DNA from: Flavobacteriales bacterium
GTDB lineage: Bacteria > Bacteroidota > Bacteroidia > Flavobacteriales_F > PHOS-HE28
Length of the DNA stretch: 64,000 bases
Direction of reading: 5' to 3'
Assembly: GCA_020635655.1 (NCBI GenBank)
Contig: JACJZI010000011.1
Location: 1-64,000, forward strand
Under the pieces are notes generated by a model. The model saw nothing but the letters and a program-made list of their open reading frames with translations. It did not search any database and was not told the origin of the DNA. Both the position numbers and the translations under genes were made by a program. Within the stretch, counting starts at the first letter, position 1; each line of letters starts with the position of its first letter. Of the stretch, positions 8,795-16,789 are shown in pieces.

Positions 8795-11700
8795 GGCAAT
8801 TGCTCCACACGTGTCGCAGTGGGGACGGTTCCGCCGATGTTCACCAGGATCGGGTCGCGGTCGTTCTGCGCCCCGGCATATTTCACGACCCCGGATAGGT
8901 TGACGTCCTCGCGATAGTAACCCAGCACGACGGCGGTCGGCGTATTCCCTCCGATCACCTGCAGGATCGGATCCCGGTCATTGTCACTTCCGGCGTACTT
9001 CACGAGGCCATCCCCGAACGTATTGCCGGCCCACATCGCCCGCGCCGGCCCGATCGCCTTCCGCGCCTCCGTGCCCCAGGCCGCGGTCCCTGCGATGCGA
9101 AGGTCCACCGATGTGGCCGCGGCCCCCAGCGACACCGGCGAGGCGGTCATCACGCCCAGATGATTGCGATGACGAACAGCCAGATAGTAGTTGCCCGGTG
9201 GTGCGTTCAACACGACGGAAGAGGTTCCGTCCTGTCCCACGACATCACCGTCGCGCTGCAGGAGCGCACAACGCGACGCCACGATGGTGGAAGGTGTGCC
9301 GGCATCGCGGAGTTCCACGAGCACCCAGTCGACAATGGCATTGGGGCCTGTGACGTCAAAGACCGCGCTGCTGACGATCTCTCCGCCGCCTCCTCCCGCC
9401 TGTGCGAAGCCCAGCGCAGTATAGGGCTCGGTCACGGGGATCAGACCGTGTGACCGGAGCGAATCCTGCATCAGCTGCGTGTTCGGATCATAGGGACCTT
9501 CCAACCAGACCTTCGGGTCCACGGCCACTGCATTGTTCACCGTGACACAGGTCCCTCCGATCCGCGTGATCACATTGTTGCCGTCCTGGTTCGCGATGTC
9601 CACGATGTGATCGATGCACACCTGGGTCCCCGTGAGGGAATAGTAATGCACCCGCACGAGCGGAACGTAGCTCGTGTTCTTGTTCAACAGGGTGTCCAGG
9701 TAGCTCAGACCGAGCACCTTGGTCCCACCGAGATAGGAATTGACGCTGATATCGCCCATGAGGCTCGGGGCAAGGTTCTCGACGCTCTGGATTGTCAACC
9801 CGCTCATCGCGAACTCGTAGCCGAGCACTTTGCAGTCCGGGTTCTTGACGTAGACATCAACGTACTGCTGGGCAGGATTGAACGCTCCGATCTCCAGGGA
9901 GACCGTATCGATGGTGCTGAGCCAACCCCTCGGATATTCGCACCAGGGATGGTAGTGGATGTAGGGTTGGTTCGCTTCATAGGCATCACGCTCGGTGTAG
10001 CAATAGACCATCATGGCCGCGTCGGTCACGGTGATCGCTCCGTCATTGTTCAGGTCCGTGCACGTTGAAGGGGTGATATCATCCCCAAGGATGCTGAGGA
10101 CATACTCCTGGGCATCGGCCTGGTCGCGCAGGTCGTCATTGTCGAGATCCCCGGTCAGGGTCGTCCCTCCGCAGGTGCCCGTACAGTCGTAACGTGCATC
10201 ACCATAGGGTTGTCCCATGCAGTCGGTCCAGGTCGGGCAACCCTGGATGATGCTGAACGAAGGCACGTCCTGGGCGTTCCGTGTGATCTCGATGCAGACC
10301 TGGGCGTAGTTGTTCGCATAGTTGGTCTCGTGGCGGCCCAAGGCATCCGGAATGTGGTTCCAATTGGTTCGCACGACCAATGTGTACTGGCCAGCAGGCA
10401 CATCGGTGATGTCGATCCAGTTGCAGGTCGTTCCCGATCCGTACTGATCGTAACATCCCGCACTGATGCCCATGTTGCTGCAACCATAGTGCGAGGTCCC
10501 GTTCGGACAACCCACATCGATGACGCAGAACCCGTTCTTGAAACCCACGGGGATGTTGTGACCATCCTCGTCGAAAAGCACGTAGTCCGCATATCCGGAA
10601 TAGTGGGCGTGACCGTGACAGTTGTTGGTGTTGAACATCCAGGGTTGGCTGTTCGGGCTCCCGATGTAGTAGTCCAGTTCGCCGGTATTGTCGATCCGCG
10701 TGCTGAACTTGATCACATATCGCTGCCCCAGGGCCTTGACACAACCTTCCGCCGGTGCACAGACGTCCGTGATGTTGACAGTGGCGAGGCTCAGGCTGTT
10801 GGAAAGGGTGTTCTGGTTGATCGAAAGGTCGGGACCTGTCGGGCAGTTGGGATCACCCACGGCGAGACAACAATTATTGCATGGCACGGTGGCCAGCGGG
10901 TCATAGTTGCATGAGTTCGGGTCCATGCAACCGACCGCCGGGCCGTTGTAGATGATCTCGAAAGTGGCGCTTTCGCTGCAATCATCGTTGTTGTCCCCCA
11001 CCCGCAGGTGATAGGTCACTCCAGCTTCCATGTTCCCCGTGATCACCGCTTGAAGGCCGCAGCCGCCGTCATTGTCGTCCGCGAAGGTGGCACCCTCGAG
11101 GTTCGAGGACACATTGATCGCATTGCAGGCTTGATCGTACATCCAAAGCTTGGTGTCGCAGGTGTTGTACCCACAGGTCGTCACCGTGTAAGAGCCCGTT
11201 TGCGCGGGTGTGAAGTCGTACCAATATTCCAGGGGAGAGGCGGTATGCACGCCCAGACCGACGGTAACCGCCTCTGAACAACTGTAACCGGGGGGACAAT
11301 TGAAAACGACCTGTTCCTGGGACCCGTAATTGCCACCGGTACCCACCTGCACCCCATCGAAATAGACCGTGTAGCTGCCCGTACCGTAGCTGCAGCAGAT
11401 GCCATCCCCGTAGGAATCGTGGATGGTAAAGACCAGGCACGCCGCCTCATTCACGCATAGGGTCGTCCCAGTGGAACCACCGCTGGCGATGGTGGACCCG
11501 TCCTGGCCGCTCTTCAGGTCCCAGCTGATCTCGTTCGGATAATTGTCGGGAACGATCACGATCTCCACGCTCTTCAGGCCCGCGCCACAGCTGTAGTCAC
11601 AGGAACCGTCGTCCACGTTCGCATTGGGATCGAAGTTGCCCGCATCGGGATCGGTACAGCCATAGACCGGAGTGAAGTCCAGGACCTGCACATCGTCGAT

Positions 11701-12270
11701 GCAGATATCGCTCTGGTAGGAGCTGCCGGTGATCCCGCGGAATCGGACGCGCAGGTCCGTGGCGCCTGCATAAGGAGCGAGGTTCACGATCACCTGCTTC
11801 CATACATCGCCCTGGTCCCCGCTCACTGTGAACACATCAGATGTGATCGATCCGTTGTTGTCGATGTCCACGTGCAGCGATCCCATCGTCCCTCCGTTCA
11901 TGTTGTACCAGAACATGAGGTACGGCGAGCTCAGCCCGCCAATGGTATAGCAAGGCGAGGCGATGATCGCCGACTTGCCGGGATAGTTGGGGGATGAGGC
12001 CTCGACGTAGATGAAATTACCGGAGGAAGTGCCAGTTGTGTGATCAACGGATGGGCCGGTACCCGTGGATGGCGTGGTCCCGTTGTCCACCCACCAGTCC
12101 ATGTCGTCCCCGCTCAGGTTGGTCCAGCCGGTCGGCAAAGTGCCGCTCGCTGTGCCTCCGCCGCTCACGGCGGAATCAAAATCCTGCGTGGCAGGGAAGG
12201 TTGTCGTGCACTGGGCGCTCAGGTCAAGGGAAAGCGCAACAACAGCGATCAGGGTAAGTGTCCGATCCAT
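8791..12270 (-). CDS. Secreted multidomain protein with a lysyl-oxidase domain, dockerin, cohesin-like domain and NDRDPIL module
   Basis: I start at ATG 12270 (1159 residues) because a clean signal peptide (M-D-R-T-L ... L-S-A-Q) begins there; the longer frame adds low-complexity sequence. Order: MAM/jelly-roll domain (about 20-205); a C-T-D-P-x-A-x-N-F-D-P Cys-rich repeat; two beta domains (about 230-470); a second C-x-D-P-N-S-C-N-Y repeat. The lysyl-oxidase domain (about 505-665) has H552-x-H554-x-H556 as copper ligands, K578 and Y610 where human LOX has its cofactor residues K320 and Y355, and cysteines at 582, 588, 597, 606 and 616 matching human 324, 330, 340, 351 and 361. Then a type I dockerin (about 715-765) and a cohesin-like domain (about 795-915). 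The shared module is 921-1159. Predicted to oxidise peptidyl lysine extracellularly; the activity is inferred from residues. Confidence 0.88.
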   Translation of the reverse strand: MDRTLTLIAVVALSLDLSAQCTTTFPATQDFDSAVSGGGTASGTLPTGWTNLSGDDMDWWVDNGTTPSTGTGPSVDHTTGTSSGNFIYVEASSPNYPGKSAIIASPCYTIGGLSSPYLMFWYNMNGGTMGSLHVDIDNNGSITSDVFTVSGDQGDVWKQVIVNLAPYAGATDLRVRFRGITGSSYQSDICIDDVQVLDFTPVYGCTDPDAGNFDPNANVDDGSCDYSCGAGLKSVEIVIVPDNYPNEISWDLKSGQDGSTIASGGSTGTTLCVNEAACLVFTIHDSYGDGICCSYGTGSYTVYFDGVQVGTGGNYGSQEQVVFNCPPGYSCSEAVTVGLGVHTASPLEYWYDFTPAQTGSYTVTTCGYNTCDTKLWMYDQACNAINVSSNLEGATFADDNDGGCGLQAVITGNMEAGVTYHLRVGDNNDDCSESATFEIIYNGPAVGCMDPNSCNYDPLATVPCNNCCLAVGDPNCPTGPDLSINQNTLSNSLSLATVNITDVCAPAEGCVKALGQRYVIKFSTRIDNTGELDYYIGSPNSQPWMFNTNNCHGHAHYSGYADYVLFDEDGHNIPVGFKNGFCVIDVGCPNGTSHYGCSNMGISAGCYDQYGSGTTCNWIDITDVPAGQYTLVVRTNWNHIPDALGRHETNYANNYAQVCIEITRNAQDVPSFSIIQGCPTWTDCMGQPYGDARYDCTGTCGGTTLTGDLDNDDLRDQADAQEYVLSILGDDITPSTCTDLNNDGAITVTDAAMMVYCYTERDAYEANQPYIHYHPWCEYPRGWLSTIDTVSLEIGAFNPAQQYVDVYVKNPDCKVLGYEFAMSGLTIQSVENLAPSLMGDISVNSYLGGTKVLGLSYLDTLLNKNTSYVPLVRVHYYSLTGTQVCIDHIVDIANQDGNNVITRIGGTCVTVNNAVAVDPKVWLEGPYDPNTQLMQDSLRSHGLIPVTEPYTALGFAQAGGGGGEIVSSAVFDVTGPNAIVDWVLVELRDAGTPSTIVASRCALLQRDGDVVGQDGTSSVVLNAPPGNYYLAVRHRNHLGVMTASPVSLGAAATSVDLRIAGTAAWGTEARKAIGPARAMWAGNTFGDGLVKYAGSDNDRDPILQVIGGNTPTAVVLGYYREDVNLSGVVKYAGAQNDRDPILVNIGGTVPTATRVEQLP
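8794..9510 (-). repeat. NDRDPIL C-terminal module, copy 4
   Basis: 239 residues at the end of the lysyl-oxidase protein, opening W-L-E-G-P-Y-D and closing V-E-Q-L-P. Confidence 0.9.
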
Positions 12271-12370
12271 GTAAAAGGGGTTTGGTCGCGAAAAGCCGAT
12301 ACGATCGCATCGGCACCTTGCAGGGTGCTCCAAGATAACCGATCGGGCCCCACCGCACAACTCTTTCCCC

Positions 12371-14290
12371 TCAGGGCAGCTGCTGCTGGCGCGTGGCCGT
12401 GGGCACCGAGCCACCCACGTTCACCAAGATCGGATCGCGGTCGTTCTGCGCCCCCGCGTATTTGATGACCCCGTCCAGGGTGACATCCTCGATCCGGTAA
12501 CCGTTCACGGTGGCCGTTGGTGTGCTTCCGCCGATCGTCGTAAGTATCCGATCGCGATCGTTCGTCGTCCCAGCGTATTTGATGACGCCATCCGGCAAAG
12601 CATCCCCCGCCCACATCAAACCTGTCCCGTTCAGTTCCTTCTGCGGATCGGTCCCGTGCAGCGCTACACTGCCGTCCGTGAGGTCGTATTGGCGCATCGC
12701 GACGGAAACCTCCAGCGCATCCGCCGTCATGATGCCAAGATGGTTGCGGTGCCTCACAGCGATGTGGTAGTTCCCCACGGGCCCATGGAACCGGACCGGG
12801 GAGCTCCCATCGAGGTCCACCACGTCACCATCACGCTGCAGGAGAGCGGCGCGGCTGTTCCGCACGATCGTTGGGGCGTCCGCATCCCGAAGCTCGACGA
12901 GCACCCAATCCACAACTGCATCGTTGCCGGTCACGTTCATCACACCGTTCGCCATGACCTCCCCTCCCCCGTCCCCAACGAATGCATACCCCAATGCGGA
13001 ATAGGGCTCCGTCAAAGGAAGGACGGCCGCTGAACGGAGGTCATCGCGCATGAGGCCGGTCCCCTGATCGAACGCGCCATCCAGGAGAACCCGAAGCTCC
13101 AAGGATAACCGCGGGCGAACAACGAACAAACCGAGGTATTGATCACTGATGATGACCGAGCCGCTCGGGTAGTAGGGATAATTGCTCCAAGCGCCATCGT
13201 ACCCGACATTGTTGTTCGCGGGATAGGTATCGAAGAACGCCACGTTGTCCAGGTCCGCCGTCCCCGGGTCCACCATATCAAGCACCTGGAGCCCGGAACT
13301 GTAGTTGGCCTCGTAGATCAGCCCGCCCAGGGTGTACAGGTTGTGGTCGGTGCTGTGGTTGGGACCATCATGGTAGCCCAGGTAGACCGGCTGGTCCAGG
13401 TCCTGGACATCGAACACATGGGTACGGGTGTTGTTCGCGGCATTGAGTTCATCCCCTTCATCACCCAGGAAGAAATAGCGCTGATCCTCGGACAGCCAAC
13501 CCTGATGCCCTGTCCGTGGGTTCGTCCATGAGACGTCCGAGAGCTTGGTGGGGTCGGTGGGGTCTGTCACGTCAACTATGCTGAGATAGTCCGGGTTCCC
13601 GAGATGGCAATTGAACGCGATCACCTGTCCCTGATGGTCGGTGTCAGGACCGGTATAGGACACCACCTGCGCATCGTGGATGTAACCATCCTGGCTGTAG
13701 CAACCCACCAGGACCGGGGCCACTGGGGTACTGATATCGAACATATAGAGCCCACCACTGCAATGGTTGGTCCCCACGGCGTAGGCCATCGCAGCGGTGG
13801 TATCGATGACGATGTTGTGGGCATTGCTGATCGCGTTGGAATAACCGTCCTCCGTGAACGTGACGGGCGGGTCCACGACGTTGCGCAACCGGGTCAGGTC
13901 GAAGACCTGGATCCCCGACCCTCCAGCCTCACTGACGATGTAGGCATGGTCCGCATAGGTCTTGACGTCCCTCCAAATGCTCACGGACGTTCCCGCATGC
14001 CGGGGCAGGTTACCCAGACGGACCGGGGTAACGGGGTCGGTGATGTCCACGAAGGCCGTGCCATTGCTCATTCCCATGAGCGCATATTCCCTGTGCGTCA
14101 TCGGGTCCGTCCATCCCCAGCAGTCATTGCCCGTCCCACCGCTGTTGCCCAAAGCGGACAGGTCCATTTGTGACATCAGATCGATGTTCTCACAAGGGAA
14201 GGCCCCGGCATAGCCGCTTTCGCAAAGGGTCTGTGCCGACGCTGGCATTGCCAGCGTGGCAAGGATCGTAGTGGTCAGTAGCGTTCTCAT
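12371..14290 (-). CDS. Secreted choice-of-anchor-B (LVIVD-type) repeat protein with NDRDPIL C-terminal module
   Basis: 639 residues: signal peptide 1-20 (A-S-A-Q), then a propeller-like region (about 25-395) whose repeats read like the LVIVD family (A-F-V-D-I-T-D-P-V-T-P-V-R-L-G, L-Y-M-F-D-I-S-T-P-V-A-P, L-S-I-V-D-V-T-D-P-T-D-P). The opening G-N-D-C-W-G-W-T-D and the closing S-G-S-V-I-I-S-D-Q-Y-L-G-L-F-V-V are typical of choice-of-anchor-B proteins, so named because members carry alternative C-terminal anchors. Here the anchor position is taken by the 239-residue module instead of a standard type IX tail. That swap is the best single argument that the module is itself a sorting or anchoring signal. 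The substrate is unknown. Confidence 0.88.
   Translation of the reverse strand: MRTLLTTTILATLAMPASAQTLCESGYAGAFPCENIDLMSQMDLSALGNSGGTGNDCWGWTDPMTHREYALMGMSNGTAFVDITDPVTPVRLGNLPRHAGTSVSIWRDVKTYADHAYIVSEAGGSGIQVFDLTRLRNVVDPPVTFTEDGYSNAISNAHNIVIDTTAAMAYAVGTNHCSGGLYMFDISTPVAPVLVGCYSQDGYIHDAQVVSYTGPDTDHQGQVIAFNCHLGNPDYLSIVDVTDPTDPTKLSDVSWTNPRTGHQGWLSEDQRYFFLGDEGDELNAANNTRTHVFDVQDLDQPVYLGYHDGPNHSTDHNLYTLGGLIYEANYSSGLQVLDMVDPGTADLDNVAFFDTYPANNNVGYDGAWSNYPYYPSGSVIISDQYLGLFVVRPRLSLELRVLLDGAFDQGTGLMRDDLRSAAVLPLTEPYSALGYAFVGDGGGEVMANGVMNVTGNDAVVDWVLVELRDADAPTIVRNSRAALLQRDGDVVDLDGSSPVRFHGPVGNYHIAVRHRNHLGIMTADALEVSVAMRQYDLTDGSVALHGTDPQKELNGTGLMWAGDALPDGVIKYAGTTNDRDRILTTIGGSTPTATVNGYRIEDVTLDGVIKYAGAQNDRDPILVNVGGSVPTATRQQQLP
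12374..13090 (-). repeat. NDRDPIL C-terminal module, copy 5
   Basis: 239 residues replacing the usual anchor of a choice-of-anchor-B protein. The first terminal repeat has D-R-D-R-I-L instead of D-R-D-P-I-L. Confidence 0.9.
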
Positions 14291-14468
14291 TTCAATGGTC
14301 CATTCCGGGCGGTCCTGCCCCGATCGATCAAGATACGGGATGCCGCCCTGATGCTGTCACATGTGATGCGCTACTGCGCAATATGGCCGGCCCTTCATGC
14401 GAAGTGCCTCTCATGGACACGGGCCACCCCTTGTCCACATCCCATGTTCGGGGCATCCGCCCTGCCGC

Positions 14469-15281
14469 TTATCGTCTTACGATGCGTCGCACCAACGTGC
14501 GCTCGGGCGTGATCACGCGCAGGGTGTACATGCCCGGTGCGGATCTGCTCAGGTCGATCGACCGATGAAGGTCCCCGACAAGATCGGTCCGGGCTTCCTT
14601 CCATACCATTCGACCCGTTGCATCTGTCATTTCCAGGAGGATATCCTGCATTTTCGGGACGGTGAGGAACAGGTCCGTCCTCCCGTCGGTCGGATTGGGC
14701 CTGACGTCGAACGAACCGAGCAGTGGATCGCCCATCAGGATGCCTGTAGGGATGGAATAGATCACGCCGGTGACATCCAGGCCGTTCAAGCTGATGTAGT
14801 AATCGCCATTGTTCTGGACATCCCCTGTCCAACTGTCGTTCACGATCTCGAACATGCTCGAACCGTTCACCACGGGGATGGTCATCAGCGTCACCTCCTG
14901 GTTGGCGGACCACGATGCACCCAGCGTGTTCAAGGGGACCGTCCCGAACCCGGCGAAGACCTGATAGCGGTAGCCATTGGCCGTGGTATCATCGCCCGAC
15001 TTCGCAACGGGGATGTAAGCGGCTTCCGGCATCACCTGGGAAACATTGCCCAAGTTGGCGGGGGACGTCGCGTCCCAGCGGATGGTGAAGACGATGCTGG
15101 AGAAGAAGTCCGAGAAATCACCATCCGGACGCAGACGAACTTCCAACTCATTGTTGCCGTTGTCCACGAGCGTGATGTCCACGTTCGGTTGAGCGACCCC
15201 GGACATGGCCGTGGTCATGCCGCCTAGCAGAGCGGATAGGAGGAGGAGCGAGCGCATATGGGCACGGATGACGTTCTTCAT
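14469..15281 (-). CDS. Secreted protein of unknown function with type A type IX sorting domain
   Basis: 270 residues from ATG 15281, chosen because a signal peptide (hydrophobic L-L-L-L-S-A-L-L-G-G, ending V-A-Q) follows; ATG 15257 is an alternative. The body (P-N-V-D-I-T-L to about residue 190) is paralogous to the protein at 1-587, sharing V-R/R-L-R-P-D-G-D-F, F-T-I-R-W, N-G-Y-R-Y-Q and Y-I-S-L-N-G-L-D-x-T-G. Residues about 195-270 form a type A C-terminal sorting domain: P-N-P-T-D-G near its start, M-T-D-A-T-G-R-M-V-W in the middle, A-P-G-M-Y-T-L-R-V and a basic end. It should cross the outer membrane by type IX secretion and be attached or released there. A TAGCTTTG element lies 14 bases upstream of the start. 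Confidence 0.82.
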   Translation of the reverse strand: MKNVIRAHMRSLLLLSALLGGMTTAMSGVAQPNVDITLVDNGNNELEVRLRPDGDFSDFFSSIVFTIRWDATSPANLGNVSQVMPEAAYIPVAKSGDDTTANGYRYQVFAGFGTVPLNTLGASWSANQEVTLMTIPVVNGSSMFEIVNDSWTGDVQNNGDYYISLNGLDVTGVIYSIPTGILMGDPLLGSFDVRPNPTDGRTDLFLTVPKMQDILLEMTDATGRMVWKEARTDLVGDLHRSIDLSRSAPGMYTLRVITPERTLVRRIVRR

Positions 15282-15295
15282 GGAGAAATGAGGTC

Positions 15296-15303
15296 CAAAG
15301 CTA
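15296..15303 (-). promoter_or_regulatory. Putative Bacteroidota -7 element (TAGCTTTG)
   Basis: Exact match to TAnnTTTG, 14 bases upstream of the 15281 start codon on the minus strand. No clear -33 TTG is visible. Confidence 0.45.
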
Positions 15304-15338
15304 GACAACTGCGGTCGCTGTTGGCAACACATGATCGT

Positions 15339-15779
15339 TCACCAAAGGAAAGGCAACAGGCGCCACGTCCCCTTCATCAATTCGCCATACGCGGGATGCC
15401 GGGCGACAAGCGCAAGTTCTTCGACCATGATCTTCAAAACAACGACGATCGTGAGGCAGAACAGCGCGGCCCAGCGAAAGATCGTGGGAGCGCCTGCGGT
15501 GACCGCCGCCGATCCGAGAAGGATGGCCAGGTACATCGGATGACGCACCCATTTGTACGGACCACGCCGGACAAGTTCATTGGCCGGCACAGGATCGGGC
15601 ATGATGGTAAGGTTCCGCCGACCGAGCGCCCAGGCGGAAAGACCGACCCACAGCACGGAGGCGATCAGGAGAACGATGGACCAGGTCGGAAGTGCGACCC
15701 AAGGACCTCCAAAGGCGATCCACACGAGGGCCGCGAACTGGGCGCCCACCAGGATCCAGGGTCTGATGCCATGGTTCAC
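15339..15779 (-). CDS. Isoprenylcysteine carboxyl methyltransferase / PEMT-like membrane protein
   Basis: 146 residues from a GTG start at 15779. This start overlaps the MoxR stop as GTGA and leaves a clean protein; the longer frame adds 65 low-complexity residues that read through the MoxR gene. Two hydrophobic segments (about 6-25 and 30-50) precede a conserved block G-P-Y-K-W-V-R-H-P-M-Y (about 82-92), then another membrane segment and E-E near the C-terminus. R-H-P-x-Y and the Glu pair are the S-adenosylmethionine-binding features of the ICMT/PEMT family. Many bacterial members have no proven substrate. It is the last gene of the folding-factor operon. Confidence 0.8.
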   Translation of the reverse strand: MNHGIRPWILVGAQFAALVWIAFGGPWVALPTWSIVLLIASVLWVGLSAWALGRRNLTIMPDPVPANELVRRGPYKWVRHPMYLAILLGSAAVTAGAPTIFRWAALFCLTIVVVLKIMVEELALVARHPAYGELMKGTWRLLPFLW

Positions 15780-16777
15780 AAGACCGCCTCGATGATCCGG
15801 TCGACGGTGACCCCCTCGGCCTCCGCCTTGTAGTTGCGGACAAGTCGATGGCGCAGGATGGGTTTCGCCACGGCCTTCACGTCCTCGATATCCGGGCTGA
15901 ACTTGCCATGGACGAGCGCATGGCACTTGGCGCCGATCACCAGATATTGGGAAGCCCTTGGTCCGGCTCCCCAACTGACGTGGTCCTCGATGACGGCCGG
16001 AGCACCGTTCAGACCGGGTCGGGTGCGCGCCGCAAGGCCCACCGCGTATTCCACCACATTATCCGGTACGGGGATCCGCCGCACAAGACCCTGGAAGAAG
16101 AGGATCTCCTCGGCGGTGAGGACGGGTCTCACCTCGGTGGCCGTGTCGGAAGTGGTCGCCTTCACCACGGCGAGCTCCTCTTCATAGGACGGGTAATCCA
16201 CCCAGATATTGAACATGAAGCGGTCGAGCTGTGCTTCGGGCAAGGGATAGGTCCCTTCCTGTTCGATCGGGTTCTGCGTGGCGAGCACGAAGAACGGCTC
16301 GGGCAGGTCATAGGTATGACCGGCGGCCGTGACGGCCTTCTCCTGCATGGCCTCCAAGAGGGCGGCCTGGGTCTTCGGCGGGGTCCGGTTGATCTCGTCC
16401 GCCAGGATGATGTTCGCGAAGAGCGGTCCCTTCACGAATCGGAACTGCCTGGACTCATCCAGGATCTCCGATCCGATGATGTCGCTCGGCATGAGGTCGG
16501 GCGTGAATTGGATGCGATGGAACGTGAGCCCCAGGGCCTGCGCCACGGTGTTCACCAGGAGCGTCTTGGCCAGGCCCGGAACACCCACCAGAAGGCAGTG
16601 ACCGCGGCTGAAGATGGCGATCAACACGTCATCCACCACCCGGTCCTGTCCGATGATCACCTTGTTCACCTCGGCCTTCAAGGCGCGGTACACCGTGGTG
16701 AACCGCTCCACCGCCTGCACATCGCTCGTTCGTTCGTTCATGCCCATGGCTTGGTATTGCGGGGCGGAAGTTACCAT
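15776..16777 (-). CDS. MoxR-family AAA+ ATPase
   Basis: 333 residues, the usual MoxR length. Walker A G-V-P-G-L-A-K-T is at 65-72 and Walker B I-L-A-D-E at about 124-128, followed by I-N-R-T-P-P-K-T-Q-A-A-L-L-E-A-M-Q-E. A sensor region A-T-Q-N-P-I-E-Q-E-G-T-Y-P-L-P-E-A-Q-L-D-R-F is present. MoxR ATPases act as chaperones that insert cofactors or remodel complexes, usually with a von Willebrand factor A partner; no such partner is in this window. Met11 or Met13 could be the true start. The gene follows the SurA-like gene by 12 bases and overlaps the next gene, so it is in the same operon as the periplasmic folding factors. Confidence 0.93.
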   Translation of the reverse strand: MVTSAPQYQAMGMNERTSDVQAVERFTTVYRALKAEVNKVIIGQDRVVDDVLIAIFSRGHCLLVGVPGLAKTLLVNTVAQALGLTFHRIQFTPDLMPSDIIGSEILDESRQFRFVKGPLFANIILADEINRTPPKTQAALLEAMQEKAVTAAGHTYDLPEPFFVLATQNPIEQEGTYPLPEAQLDRFMFNIWVDYPSYEEELAVVKATTSDTATEVRPVLTAEEILFFQGLVRRIPVPDNVVEYAVGLAARTRPGLNGAPAVIEDHVSWGAGPRASQYLVIGAKCHALVHGKFSPDIEDVKAVAKPILRHRLVRNYKAEAEGVTVDRIIEAVL

Positions 16778-16789
16778 GCCCCGGGGCGA

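Noticed and set aside
661..13090. Reading the NDRDPIL modules as type A type IX sorting domains
   Set aside because: They lack the P-N-P start, the D-x-x-G-R turn and the G-x-Y-x-x-x-V tail seen in the true type A domain at 14469.
14291..14468. A gene or regulatory RNA in the gap before the choice-of-anchor-B gene
   Set aside because: No frame with family text and no clear stem-loop or T-run was found; the overlapping open frames are shadows.
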